The notes beneath the pieces are model-generated. The model was not told the DNA's origin. It was given only the letters and a program-made list of their open reading frames with translations, and did no database searches. Position numbers and translations under genes: made by a program. A DNA stretch of 64,000 nucleotides, taken from contig NZ_JAAEHL010000017.1 in assembly GCF_010614725.1 (NCBI RefSeq), forward strand, positions 1-64,000, written 5' to 3'. Shown here piece by piece: positions 1 through 8,122 of the stretch (its first letter is position 1; every line of letters begins with the position of its first letter). Source of the DNA: Flavobacterium ajazii. GTDB lineage: Bacteria; Bacteroidota; Bacteroidia; Flavobacteriales; Flavobacteriaceae.

Positions 1-630
1 AGAATGCTACAGCCACATTCAGGCTCAGGAAAAGGATTTTATTTTATTCCGGAAATCGATGAAGAGGTTTTGGTAGGCTTTGAAGGAAACAATGCACAGA
101 ATCCGTATATTTTAGGAACACAATATAATGGAAGCCAATCCAGCGGTTATGCAGACGGTCAAAATAATGTAAAGGCGATTCACACCCGTTCAGGAATCAA
201 ATTTATTTTGAATGACGGAGATGGAAGTATTTTGATTGAAGATCCAAGCGGGAATAAATATTTTATGGATGGGAATGGAAATACTAATGTAAGTGCGCCA
301 AAGAATCTGACGTTTGATGCAGGGGAGAATATCAGTATTACAGCAGGTAAAAATGTTTCTGTAAGTGCAGGGGAGAATGTTGATGTCGATGCAAGTAAAG
401 ATATTTCACAAAGTGCAGGTAATGATGTAAATATTAATGCAGCAGGAGATTTTACTGAGAGTGCAAATAATAAAACAGAGATAATAGAAAAGGAATATAT
501 TAGACATTCATTAGAATCAACACAACATGCTGAAGAAGTTACCATTTTTAGTACCAAAGAAAATATGCTTTTAGAAAGCACTAATAAAACAGTAGAAATA
601 AATAGTGTCGAAAAATCAAATTTCTTTTAA
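1..630 (+). CDS. vgrG: VgrG-type T6SS spike protein, C-terminal part (5' cut by window edge)
   Basis: The frame is open from base 1, so the gene begins upstream and only the last ~209 residues are present. The segment starts inside the gp5-like OB fold; the stretch with HSGSGKGFYFIPEI and EEVLVGFE is typical of VgrG of Bacteroidota T6SS (subtype iii). It is followed by about seven octapeptide repeats with A-G in the same register (roughly bases 304-471, units such as NISITAGK and NVSVSAGE), the pattern of the gp5/VgrG triple-stranded beta-helix needle. The last ~45 residues lose the repeat and form a variable tail ending in SNFF; VgrG tails commonly carry the effector docking site. VgrG trimers cap the Hcp tube and are fired into target cells. 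The downstream genes fit an effector/immunity cassette. Family call is secure; subtype iii rests on the Bacteroidota context. Confidence 0.88.
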   Translation, partial: RMLQPHSGSGKGFYFIPEIDEEVLVGFEGNNAQNPYILGTQYNGSQSSGYADGQNNVKAIHTRSGIKFILNDGDGSILIEDPSGNKYFMDGNGNTNVSAPKNLTFDAGENISITAGKNVSVSAGENVDVDASKDISQSAGNDVNINAAGDFTESANNKTEIIEKEYIRHSLESTQHAEEVTIFSTKENMLLESTNKTVEINSVEKSNFF

Positions 631-640
631 TAAATAATTT

Positions 641-811
641 ATGCCAATTAATAAAACAGCAAAGAATTTAAAAATAAAAATAAAGAATACTCATACGAGT
701 TTTTCCGGCACTATGCAAGAAACAGCTGAAAAAGTCGAAATAATCGCAACAAAAGAAAACCTGACCTTGATTTCAGGAAAAAAGATAAATATAAAAGGTA
801 ATAAATCGTAA
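641..811 (+). CDS. 56-residue stand-alone copy of a VgrG tail
   Basis: A short ORF from ATG at 641 to TAA at 811, starting 10 bases after the VgrG stop and ending 4 bases before the next ATG, so it fits tightly in the operon. It has no signal peptide or membrane segment and is Lys-rich. Its second half (AEKVEIIATKENLTL and then SGKKINIKGN) is clearly related to the extreme C-terminus of the preceding VgrG (AEEVTIFSTKENMLL then STNKTVEINS). It therefore looks like a duplicated or exchanged VgrG tail in a different reading frame. It could be a remnant of recombination that swaps effectors behind VgrG, or a small translated adaptor that joins effector to spike. The homology is seen directly; function is inference. 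Confidence 0.6.
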   Translation: MPINKTAKNLKIKIKNTHTSFSGTMQETAEKVEIIATKENLTLISGKKINIKGNKS

Positions 812-815
812 CAAA

Positions 816-2213
816 ATGAGCAATATACTATTTGGCAAACCGCGATTTGTACCGCCTAAAGAAGATAACAAAGAAAGAAATGATGTTTATCTGGGCGTTT
901 TCTTTGACGGTACCTCAAACAATAGAGAAAATATTGAAGGCAGGCGAAAGGATCCGGAATTGAAAAATACCTCTGTATCAAGCAATGATGGTTCAAACAC
1001 CAGTTATGGAAACGATCATTCTAATGTAGACAGATTGGAAAAAGCATATCCTAAAAATAAAGGAAACCATTATTATTCAGTTTATGTAGAAGGAATTGGA
1101 ACTAAAAATCCGGATAAAAATGAAGATGGGACACTTGATTATTACGGAGATTTTACCCGTGGTCAGGGATATGGCACAGGGGAAACAGGACTTTTTGAAA
1201 AAGTTGAAAAAGGATGTCAGGATATTGTAAAAAAACTACAAGAGAAAAAAGAACTAAATATAAGTACTTTATATGTTGATGTTTTTGGTTTTAGTCGCGG
1301 TGCGACAGCAGCCCGCATTTTTGTTAATGAATTGTATAAGGTAAAAAATCCCAAAGATAAAGACACTTATAATCTGGGAGATTTAGGCAAAGCATTTAAG
1401 GAACTGGGTTATAAAGTAAAACCCTATCGAATAAAAATACGATTTTTAGGACTATACGATACAGTCTCCTCTTACGGCAGTAATGTTTTTGATGATATTG
1501 ATGCTGACAAAGTACCACTACAAATTCCTGCTGTTGGGTTTACAGTGCATCTTACCGCAGAAGATGAATACCGTGAGAATTTCCCGCTTACCAATATTGC
1601 CAGTGCGGGAGCTAACAGCGTTGAGCTTACACTTCCGGGATGTCACTCAGATATTGGCGGAGGATATAAAGATGGAGAAGAAATTGTAATACTTACAGAA
1701 TCTGCTCCAATAATTGAAGCTGAGAAAAAACATGTGCTGGAGCAAGGATGGTTTCTGCCAGACCAGCTGAAAGAAAGACCTCCACTAGTTCCTTATTATT
1801 TAAAAGGTACAAGGACTCTGAGTAATAAATACAGTTTTGTAATTCTACACCTCATGGCAGAGTTTGGGAAACGCAAATATAAAATTCCATGGAAATATAA
1901 GATTCTCAATGAAGATTATAAGATTCCAAAAGAATTAAATAAAGTTAAAGAGCGAATAGATGCGTATGCTTTCGAAGGAAAACCTAAAATGAAATTTTAC
2001 ACAAAAAAACAAATAGAATCAAAACGAAAAAAAGAATGGAAAAACCAACAGGAGATTGATGATTTTAATACAATAGTCGCCGATTATTATTTGCTGCCAG
2101 GTTTACGTAACAAGTATTTGCACTGTTCTGCCAGTATGGACGGCATAGGTATGGAACCCCAGATGGACAATCTAAGTAACATCATTAGAAAACGAAAAAA
2201 AATCTCAGGATAA
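816..2213 (+). CDS. Tle1-like T6SS phospholipase effector (DUF2235 alpha/beta hydrolase)
   Basis: 465 residues. The N-terminal FFDGTSNN motif near residue 29 is the signature start of DUF2235 (T6SS Tle1-like catalytic domain). The nucleophile elbow is GFSRGAT with Ser160, and the family motif HSDIGGGY follows with His277 and Asp279. Tle1 enzymes are lipases or phospholipases A delivered by T6SS that hydrolyse membrane phospholipids of rival cells. There is no signal peptide, as expected for a T6SS cargo. The last ~150 residues are Lys-rich without recognised domain and may be the spike-binding part. It lies directly after vgrG and its tail copy and 4 bases before a lipoprotein gene, the usual effector/immunity arrangement. 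The family is recognised from motifs; substrate is not determined. Confidence 0.82.
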   Translation: MSNILFGKPRFVPPKEDNKERNDVYLGVFFDGTSNNRENIEGRRKDPELKNTSVSSNDGSNTSYGNDHSNVDRLEKAYPKNKGNHYYSVYVEGIGTKNPDKNEDGTLDYYGDFTRGQGYGTGETGLFEKVEKGCQDIVKKLQEKKELNISTLYVDVFGFSRGATAARIFVNELYKVKNPKDKDTYNLGDLGKAFKELGYKVKPYRIKIRFLGLYDTVSSYGSNVFDDIDADKVPLQIPAVGFTVHLTAEDEYRENFPLTNIASAGANSVELTLPGCHSDIGGGYKDGEEIVILTESAPIIEAEKKHVLEQGWFLPDQLKERPPLVPYYLKGTRTLSNKYSFVILHLMAEFGKRKYKIPWKYKILNEDYKIPKELNKVKERIDAYAFEGKPKMKFYTKKQIESKRKKEWKNQQEIDDFNTIVADYYLLPGLRNKYLHCSASMDGIGMEPQMDNLSNIIRKRKKISG

Positions 2214-2217
2214 TGTT

Positions 2218-3309
2218 ATGAAAAAAACTTTTAAATTATTGATATTAACTGCGTTTTTAAATATAACGCTCATCTCATGCGAAGATAAAATGAAAGAAAA
2301 AAAATACAATTGGACAGCTGCAGTCTGTACACCTAAAAACTACCCTGCCGAGATTTTTTCAGGACATTTGTTATTAAGTGACGAACCCAAAAGCGGTTAT
2401 GTTTATATGCCTTTTGATGACATCATAAATAGCTATGATCTTGGAGATAATGATGGTTCTTCGTCTGGAGAAGCGACAGGAATAGTTCCTAAGATACTGG
2501 ATATAACATGGCTTTCTTATACAGAAAATAAAAGTTACTCGGGTATTTTTAAACTGGATTCTGAAAAAATAGAAGCATTAATGATAAATGGGAGTGAAAG
2601 ACCCTATTGGGATGTTGAAATCAAAAAAGTTGGTGTTGTAAGAGACTATCATTTTGTTGTCAATGCAGGATTATTTCCCGGTGGGATGGTAGTTTTGTAT
2701 GTATTTAGTCAATCGAATATGACTATTGTAGGAAGGTATCAGGCGCATGAAGATAAAAATGTAGATTGGGAAGTTGCACATCCTTCAATGAAAGATAAAG
2801 AAGGTATTACTAAATATGTCAATTATATGAATGAAGATCTACCACAAGAAATATTAGACCAGATTAAAAACGGAACAATTCCCTTTGGGTATTGGGAAAC
2901 TCTTTTTAAAAAATATCCTATTACGCCAATTGTTAAAAAAGAAGATAAAGTAGAGACTATCGGAATTAATTACATTAATGGAGAGTTCGAATCGATTTTT
3001 TTGAGTTTAAACGGTAATGTAATGCCAATAAAAGAACGAGCAGTTCCCCGAAAAATAAATATTGTCTGGCATGATATTAATGACAGACGCATGGAAAGTG
3101 ATATTTTCTTTGATGAAAAAAAGTCCAAAGCCATTTTTGAGACTATCAAAGCAGAAGAAAAAATCAAGTTTATAATTGAAATAGATCGAAATACAAAACC
3201 TCGGGAAACAAAAGGAATTTCGATAAAACTAAAAACAGCAACTGCAGAAATAGACATGAAAGATGCCATTATTTCGCAGGAATCATTTACTAAACCTACT
3301 CCTTATTGA
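2218..3309 (+). CDS. DUF2931-type lipoprotein, candidate immunity protein for the Tle1-like effector
   Basis: 363 residues with a lipoprotein signal (MKKTFKLLIL..., lipobox ending at Cys21). The early part (YNWTAAVCTPKNYPAEIFSG, then WLSYTENKSYSG) resembles DUF2931 lipoproteins that recur beside Bacteroidota T6SS effectors; this identification is from memory of the family. Its start lies 4 bases after the effector stop, so the two are translationally close. An immunity protein against a phospholipase that attacks membranes from the periplasmic side should be exported and membrane-anchored, which matches. The C-terminal ~130 residues are rich in charged beta-like segments with no recognised motif. 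No other gene in the window could protect against the effector. Function as immunity protein is inferred from position. Confidence 0.62.
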   Translation: MKKTFKLLILTAFLNITLISCEDKMKEKKYNWTAAVCTPKNYPAEIFSGHLLLSDEPKSGYVYMPFDDIINSYDLGDNDGSSSGEATGIVPKILDITWLSYTENKSYSGIFKLDSEKIEALMINGSERPYWDVEIKKVGVVRDYHFVVNAGLFPGGMVVLYVFSQSNMTIVGRYQAHEDKNVDWEVAHPSMKDKEGITKYVNYMNEDLPQEILDQIKNGTIPFGYWETLFKKYPITPIVKKEDKVETIGINYINGEFESIFLSLNGNVMPIKERAVPRKINIVWHDINDRRMESDIFFDEKKSKAIFETIKAEEKIKFIIEIDRNTKPRETKGISIKLKTATAEIDMKDAIISQESFTKPTPY

Positions 3310-3387
3310 TGTTTTTTGAGTTAAAGTGAATAATAATTTGTTTTATTCCTGAAATCGATAAAGAGTTGAATACTGGAATTTCAGCAT

Positions 3388-3433
3388 CAAAAAAAAAAGC
3401 GAAACTGTAATTTAAAAGTTTCGCTTTTTTTTT
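3388..3433. terminator. Bidirectional intrinsic terminator
   Basis: Inverted repeat AAGCGAAACT / AGTTTCGCTT (about 3397-3406 and 3417-3426) with an A-run before and a T-run after. It lies between two convergent genes and can serve both. Confidence 0.85.
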
Positions 3434-3446
3434 ATTATAAACACAA

Positions 3447-5846
3447 TTACTCGCCAACAATATGCAGCTCATTGAATCCTTTTTCAACAATTAAGAAATG
3501 ATTCAATTCGAACTCAGTTGCATTAAATTCAATTCTTTCATTGTCAATTTCTACTTCAGTAACTTTAAAAGGTAATCCTACAAAATTAATCTTGTATTTA
3601 CCATAAGGAGTTTCATATTTTCCTTCTTTATGTAATTGAATAATTAATTCTTTTTCTTTTCCAATCGTTCTAAAAGATAAAAAGCTAAATCGGCCTTTTT
3701 TATAATCATAACCATCCTGGGCATCTTCATAAACTTCTGATTTTTCCTTGCCGATTTTAAAATAATAATCGAGTACAAGTTCATCAAATTCTAATTCCCC
3801 AACATATTGCTGTACAGGATATTTCGGAATAATAGATCCTGCTTTTACGAAAACCGGAATTTCATCAAATTTAGAATCAACCCAAACCTCCCGGCCTCCA
3901 ACTGCTAATTCATTTGTCCAGTAGTTATACCACTCGCCTCTTGGGATGTACATACGTCTTCCCACTGCATTAGGCTCCAGGATTGGACAAACTAGTATAT
4001 GATTCCCGAAGATAAATTCGTCATTGCGATAATGTGTCTGAGTGTCATCCTGATCGTAATACACCAAGGGTTTCAGCATTGGGACTCCCTCTTCAATATA
4101 CTGCCAGAACATCGTGTATAAATAAGGCAATAACTGATAACGAAGACTCACAAATTTACGTGTGATATTGATTACTTCTTCATCAAAAGCCCATGGTTCC
4201 TGGTTTCCGTGATCTCCTGAAGAATGCGTTCTGCAAAACGGATGAAAAACGCCTAGCTGAATCCAACGAGCATACAACTCACCTGTTGGCTGTTCGGCAA
4301 ATCCTCCAATGTCAGAACCTGTAAAACCCATTCCGGAAATACTCATACGCTGCACCTGAATATTAGCAATCCATAAATGCTCCCAGGTTGCAACATTGTC
4401 GCCTGTCCACGAAGATGTATAACGCTGTGCTCCTGAATAAGCCGATCGGGTAATTACAAAAGGACGTTTTGGATACACAAATCGCTTTACACCATGATAA
4501 GTAGCTCTTGCCATTTGGGTGCCGTAAATGTTATGCGCTTTTCTGTGGCTGCAAGGATTTCCATCATAAAAGTGGCGGACATCCATTGGAAAAGTTTTAT
4601 TCGGAACCTCCATAACAGCAGGCTCGTTCATATCATTCCACACTCCCTTTACTCCAATATCCGAGATTAATTCCTTAAACAATCCAGCCCACCATTCTCT
4701 TACTGCAGGATTGGTATAATCCGGAAAATTACATTCGCCCGGCCATACTTTCCCTTTCATATAAGGTCCGTCTGCTCTTTTACAGAAATAGCCTTTTTCC
4801 AGACCTTCTTGGTAAACCCAGTAATTTTTATCGATTTTAATACCCGGATCAATTATTACTATTGTTTTAAAGCCATCTTCAGCTAATTCAGCAACCATTT
4901 TCTTCGGGTCCGGAAAGTAATCTTTATTCCATGTAAAACATCGAAAACCATCCATATAATCGATATCCAGATAGATGGCATCACAAGGAATTTTAAGTTC
5001 TCTGAATTTTGAAGTGATTTCTTTTACTTTGCTCTCCGGATAATAACTCCATTTACACTGATGGTATCCTAAAACCCAAAGCGGCGGCAATTCCGGCTTA
5101 CCTGTCAAATCGGTATAAGTCGTAACCACATCCTGCATTTGTGGGCCGTACACGAAATAATAATTCATTTCCCCACCTTCACTCCAAAAACTGGTTACGT
5201 TTCTTCTTTCCTGACAAAAATCAAAAAAAGTACGGAATGTATTATCAAAGAAAATACCGTAAGATTGTTTGTTATGCAGACCAATATAAAAAGGAACTAC
5301 CTTATACAATGGCTCCTGATCTTTATGATAAGCATATTGATCGGTTGCGAAATTTTCAACCCTCTTCCCTTTTAAGTTCATCTGGGTTGCTTTATCGCCA
5401 AGACCGTAAAAACATTCACCATCTTTTGATGATTTACTCATTTTTACAATATTACCACCATATTCATAGCTTTCTTCCCAATGAAAACCAAGTTCGTCTT
5501 CGAGAATTAAAAAGTCATTTAAATCGTAAATCGACAAACGAAGATCTGCTTTTTTGATCTTACATTTTACTTTGCTGGTTCTGATTTCAAAATGATTTTC
5601 TTCTTCGGTAACATTCAAAAAATTATAACCATGCAGCTGACTTTTATCAATTGCATACGAAAAGTCATTACTAAAATAGCCTTTTGTTGTAAAACGAAAA
5701 CGAATTAAACTGTCCCTAAGAATGGTAACTTTTAAAATTACATTATTGTCAGTGTAAAAAGAAACAGAATCGCCTTCATGCTCATACGAAACGACTTTTG
5801 ACGGGAATAAATTGCCTTTGTATTCTAGTGCGGTATTTGTAATCAT
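3447..5846 (-). CDS. GH31 alpha-glucosidase
   Basis: 799 residues, a full-length glycoside hydrolase family 31 enzyme. The catalytic nucleophile is Asp405 in VWNDMNEP, and the acid/base Asp483 lies in WTGDN; both family motifs are intact. An N-terminal beta-sandwich (residues ~1-250) precedes the (beta/alpha)8 barrel, and beta-domains follow at the C-terminus. No signal peptide is visible, so it is probably cytoplasmic. It would release glucose from alpha-1,4-linked oligosaccharides. It is the last gene of a same-strand series glgA-glgC-glgB-GH31, which points to turnover of glycogen or malto-oligosaccharides. It has its own TAnnTTTG box and two palindromes upstream, so it may be regulated separately. 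Substrate could also be isomaltose or other alpha-glucosides. Confidence 0.93.
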   Translation of the reverse strand: MITNTALEYKGNLFPSKVVSYEHEGDSVSFYTDNNVILKVTILRDSLIRFRFTTKGYFSNDFSYAIDKSQLHGYNFLNVTEEENHFEIRTSKVKCKIKKADLRLSIYDLNDFLILEDELGFHWEESYEYGGNIVKMSKSSKDGECFYGLGDKATQMNLKGKRVENFATDQYAYHKDQEPLYKVVPFYIGLHNKQSYGIFFDNTFRTFFDFCQERRNVTSFWSEGGEMNYYFVYGPQMQDVVTTYTDLTGKPELPPLWVLGYHQCKWSYYPESKVKEITSKFRELKIPCDAIYLDIDYMDGFRCFTWNKDYFPDPKKMVAELAEDGFKTIVIIDPGIKIDKNYWVYQEGLEKGYFCKRADGPYMKGKVWPGECNFPDYTNPAVREWWAGLFKELISDIGVKGVWNDMNEPAVMEVPNKTFPMDVRHFYDGNPCSHRKAHNIYGTQMARATYHGVKRFVYPKRPFVITRSAYSGAQRYTSSWTGDNVATWEHLWIANIQVQRMSISGMGFTGSDIGGFAEQPTGELYARWIQLGVFHPFCRTHSSGDHGNQEPWAFDEEVINITRKFVSLRYQLLPYLYTMFWQYIEEGVPMLKPLVYYDQDDTQTHYRNDEFIFGNHILVCPILEPNAVGRRMYIPRGEWYNYWTNELAVGGREVWVDSKFDEIPVFVKAGSIIPKYPVQQYVGELEFDELVLDYYFKIGKEKSEVYEDAQDGYDYKKGRFSFLSFRTIGKEKELIIQLHKEGKYETPYGKYKINFVGLPFKVTEVEIDNERIEFNATEFELNHFLIVEKGFNELHIVGE

Positions 5847-5886
5847 ATAACTAATGGATTAATTTTAATGATTCTTTCTTTAGTTT

Positions 5887-5894
5887 CAAACTTA
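5887..5894 (-). promoter_or_regulatory. TAnnTTTG promoter box for the GH31 gene
   Basis: On the minus strand the sequence reads TAAGTTTG, an exact match to the Bacteroidota -7 consensus, about 40 bases before the start codon. Confidence 0.6.
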
Positions 5895-5921
5895 CAAAAA
5901 AACTTAGTAATCCCCTATGAA

Positions 5922-5948
5922 TAAACGGTTTATTAACGAAAACGTTTT
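5922..5948. promoter_or_regulatory. Twin palindromes, possible operator upstream of the GH31 gene
   Basis: Two perfect palindromes, TAAACGGTTTA (5922-5932, odd centre) and AAAACGTTTT (5939-5948), lie 30-60 bases upstream of the -7 box. Palindromes with a central CG are typical of LacI-family sugar regulators. No regulator gene of that type is in the window, so the link is inference. Confidence 0.35.
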
Positions 5949-6042
5949 TTCTGACTGAGTGATAAATTACACATCAAAAAAAAGCTAATTCAGTAATTTA
6001 TATCCTTAAAAATGACAAAATCACAGCGCGGTCAAAAATTCA

Positions 6043-7947
6043 TCATACAAAAGAATAAACCGTAACACTTAAAGGAGGCAAAATTAATTCAACCGAAAAA
6101 TCTCTTCCATCATAAGGAGAAGAATCTATTTTTACTATTCCTGAATTTGCGACTCCACTTCCTCCATAAAGTTTAGAATCACTATTAAAGATTTCTTTCA
6201 GGTTTCCTTTTTGTGAAATCCCGATTCTGTAATTATTACGTACAACCTGAGTAAGATTGCAAACAATTATTAAGTTTTCCTCAACTTTGTTTCCTTTTCG
6301 GATATAAGATATAACAGCATTTTGATGATCTGAATAATTAATCCATTCAAAACCTTCACCGCTAAATTGTTTTTCATACAAAGCAGGATACGTTTTATAC
6401 AACTGATTCAAATCTGTGATTAAATCTTTTACTCCTGAATGAAAATCGTATTTCAATAAATGCCAGTCCAAACTGTTTTGAAAATTCCACTCAGCAGTTT
6501 GTCCAAATTCAGAACCCATAAATAACAATTTGGTTCCCGGATGCGTAAACATATAACCATAAAGCAGCCTTAAATTGGCAAATCTCTGCCATTCATCACC
6601 CGGCATTTTATACACAATGGATTGTTTACCATAAACTACTTCGTCATGTGAAAAAGGTAGCATGAAATTTTCGGTAAAAGCATAAGTCATCGAAAAAGTC
6701 AAGTCATTTTGGTGGTATTTTCTATAAACTGTTTCTTTTTGGAAATATTTTAAAGTATCATGCATCCATCCCATCATCCATTTCATTCCAAAACCTAAAC
6801 CTCCAACGAATGTTGGCCTGGAAACCATAGAAAAAGAAGTACTTTCTTCTGCAATGGTTTGAACCCCGCTAAAATTAGCATAAATCACTTCATTAAATTC
6901 TTTAAGAAAACTTATTGCTTCTAAATTTTCCCTTCCACCATATATATTAGGTTCCCACTCTCCTTCGTTTCTAGAATAATCCAGATACAACATCGAAGCT
7001 ACAGCATCAACTCTTAAGCCGTCAACATGATAATTTTGAAGCCAAAAAACAGCATTACTAATTAAAAAAGCACGAACTTCATTACGCCCATAATTAAAAA
7101 CAAGACTTTTCCAATCCGGATGATAGCCTTTTCTACGATCAGGATGCTCATATAAATGCGAGCCATCAAAGAATCCTAAACCGTGAGCGTCATCAGGAAA
7201 ATGTGACGGAACCCAGTCCAGAATCACTCCAATACCTGCCTGATGCAGTTTATCAACCAAAACCATAAAATCCTGTGGCTTTCCAAAACGAGATGTTGGT
7301 GCAAAATAACCTACAAGCTGATAGCCCCATGAAGGATCATAAGGATACTCCATAACTGGCATAAACTCTACGTGTGTAAAACCTGTTTCTTTAACATAAG
7401 CTACCAAATCATCCGCAAGTTCCAAATACGTTAAAAACTTGTTGTCATTTCCACGTTTCCACGAACCTAAATGTACTTCGTAAACTGAATAAGGTTTGTC
7501 TAAAGCATTATGTTCCTGACGCGACTGCATCCACTTTTCGTCTTTCCAGTTATAATCTAAATCCCAGACTACAGAAGCCGTGTGAGGCGGTTTTTCGCAG
7601 TATAATGAAAAAGGATCTGCTTTTTCAGTTACAATTCCATCAATATGAGACTGGATTTTGTATTTATAAAGTGCTCCTTTATCTAAATTTGGAATAAAAC
7701 CTTCCCAAATACCTGATGAATCCCAACGCACCTGCAGCAAATGCTCGCCCTGAGTCCAGTAATTAAAATCCCCTACAACTGAAACAGATTTGGCAGTTGG
7801 TGCCCAGACAGCAAAATAAACACCTTTTACGCCATCGACTTCAATTAAGTGTGCGCCCAGTTTTTCATATAACCTGAAGTGTTTTCCTGCTTTAAATAAA
7901 TCGATATCAAAATCAGTAAATAGAGAATGCGTAATAACGTTGGACAT
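6043..7947 (-). CDS. glgB: 1,4-alpha-glucan branching enzyme
   Basis: 634 residues, GH13 subfamily typical of GlgB. A CBM48 domain (about residues 25-115, with VYFAVWAPTAKSVSVVGDFN) precedes the catalytic barrel. Motifs present are the nucleophile in DGLRVDAVASM (Asp314), the acid/base region IAEEST near residue 366, and the transition-state Asp region LPFSHDEVV. It lacks the extra N-terminal domain of the 728-residue E. coli enzyme, as do many short-form GlgB proteins. It transfers alpha-1,4 chains to make alpha-1,6 branches in glycogen. It lies downstream of glgA and glgC on the same strand, after a 175-base spacer with an inverted-repeat element. The start MSNVITHSLF is preceded by no competing start. 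Confidence 0.96.
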   Translation of the reverse strand: MSNVITHSLFTDFDIDLFKAGKHFRLYEKLGAHLIEVDGVKGVYFAVWAPTAKSVSVVGDFNYWTQGEHLLQVRWDSSGIWEGFIPNLDKGALYKYKIQSHIDGIVTEKADPFSLYCEKPPHTASVVWDLDYNWKDEKWMQSRQEHNALDKPYSVYEVHLGSWKRGNDNKFLTYLELADDLVAYVKETGFTHVEFMPVMEYPYDPSWGYQLVGYFAPTSRFGKPQDFMVLVDKLHQAGIGVILDWVPSHFPDDAHGLGFFDGSHLYEHPDRRKGYHPDWKSLVFNYGRNEVRAFLISNAVFWLQNYHVDGLRVDAVASMLYLDYSRNEGEWEPNIYGGRENLEAISFLKEFNEVIYANFSGVQTIAEESTSFSMVSRPTFVGGLGFGMKWMMGWMHDTLKYFQKETVYRKYHQNDLTFSMTYAFTENFMLPFSHDEVVYGKQSIVYKMPGDEWQRFANLRLLYGYMFTHPGTKLLFMGSEFGQTAEWNFQNSLDWHLLKYDFHSGVKDLITDLNQLYKTYPALYEKQFSGEGFEWINYSDHQNAVISYIRKGNKVEENLIIVCNLTQVVRNNYRIGISQKGNLKEIFNSDSKLYGGSGVANSGIVKIDSSPYDGRDFSVELILPPLSVTVYSFV

Positions 7948-7966
7948 ATATTGAGCTCTTAGTTTT

Positions 7967-8110
7967 TTTAGTAACTAGTCCTTAGTGAATAGTAACTAGT
8001 TCTTAGTATTTAGTAATCAGTGTTTTTTATGTTACTTGATAATTAATAATCCGAGTTGTAGTAGTTAGTAAAAAGAATATTCTTTATTAATCACTAAGGA
8101 CTAATTACTC
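7967..8110. repeat. Intergenic imperfect inverted/direct repeat element (CTAGT/CCTTAGT type)
   Basis: Between glgC and glgB. An 18-base segment at 7971-7988 is repeated as an inverted copy at 8091-8108 (17 of 18 positions match), and a near-direct copy follows at 7991-8008. The element could fold into a long hairpin. It has no ORF. The word AGTAACTAGT recurs in another intergenic region near 24150, suggesting a dispersed family. Confidence 0.55.
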
Positions 8111-8122
8111 TGGACTGGAAAA

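Noticed and set aside
304..471. Regular ~24-base repeats that look like a tandem array
   Set aside because: They encode the octapeptide beta-helix of VgrG in frame; no spacer structure as in CRISPR.
5962..6001. 9-bp inverted repeat ATAAATTAC / GTAATTTAT as glgB terminator
   Set aside because: AT-only arms, 22-base loop and no T-run; likely chance in AT-rich sequence.
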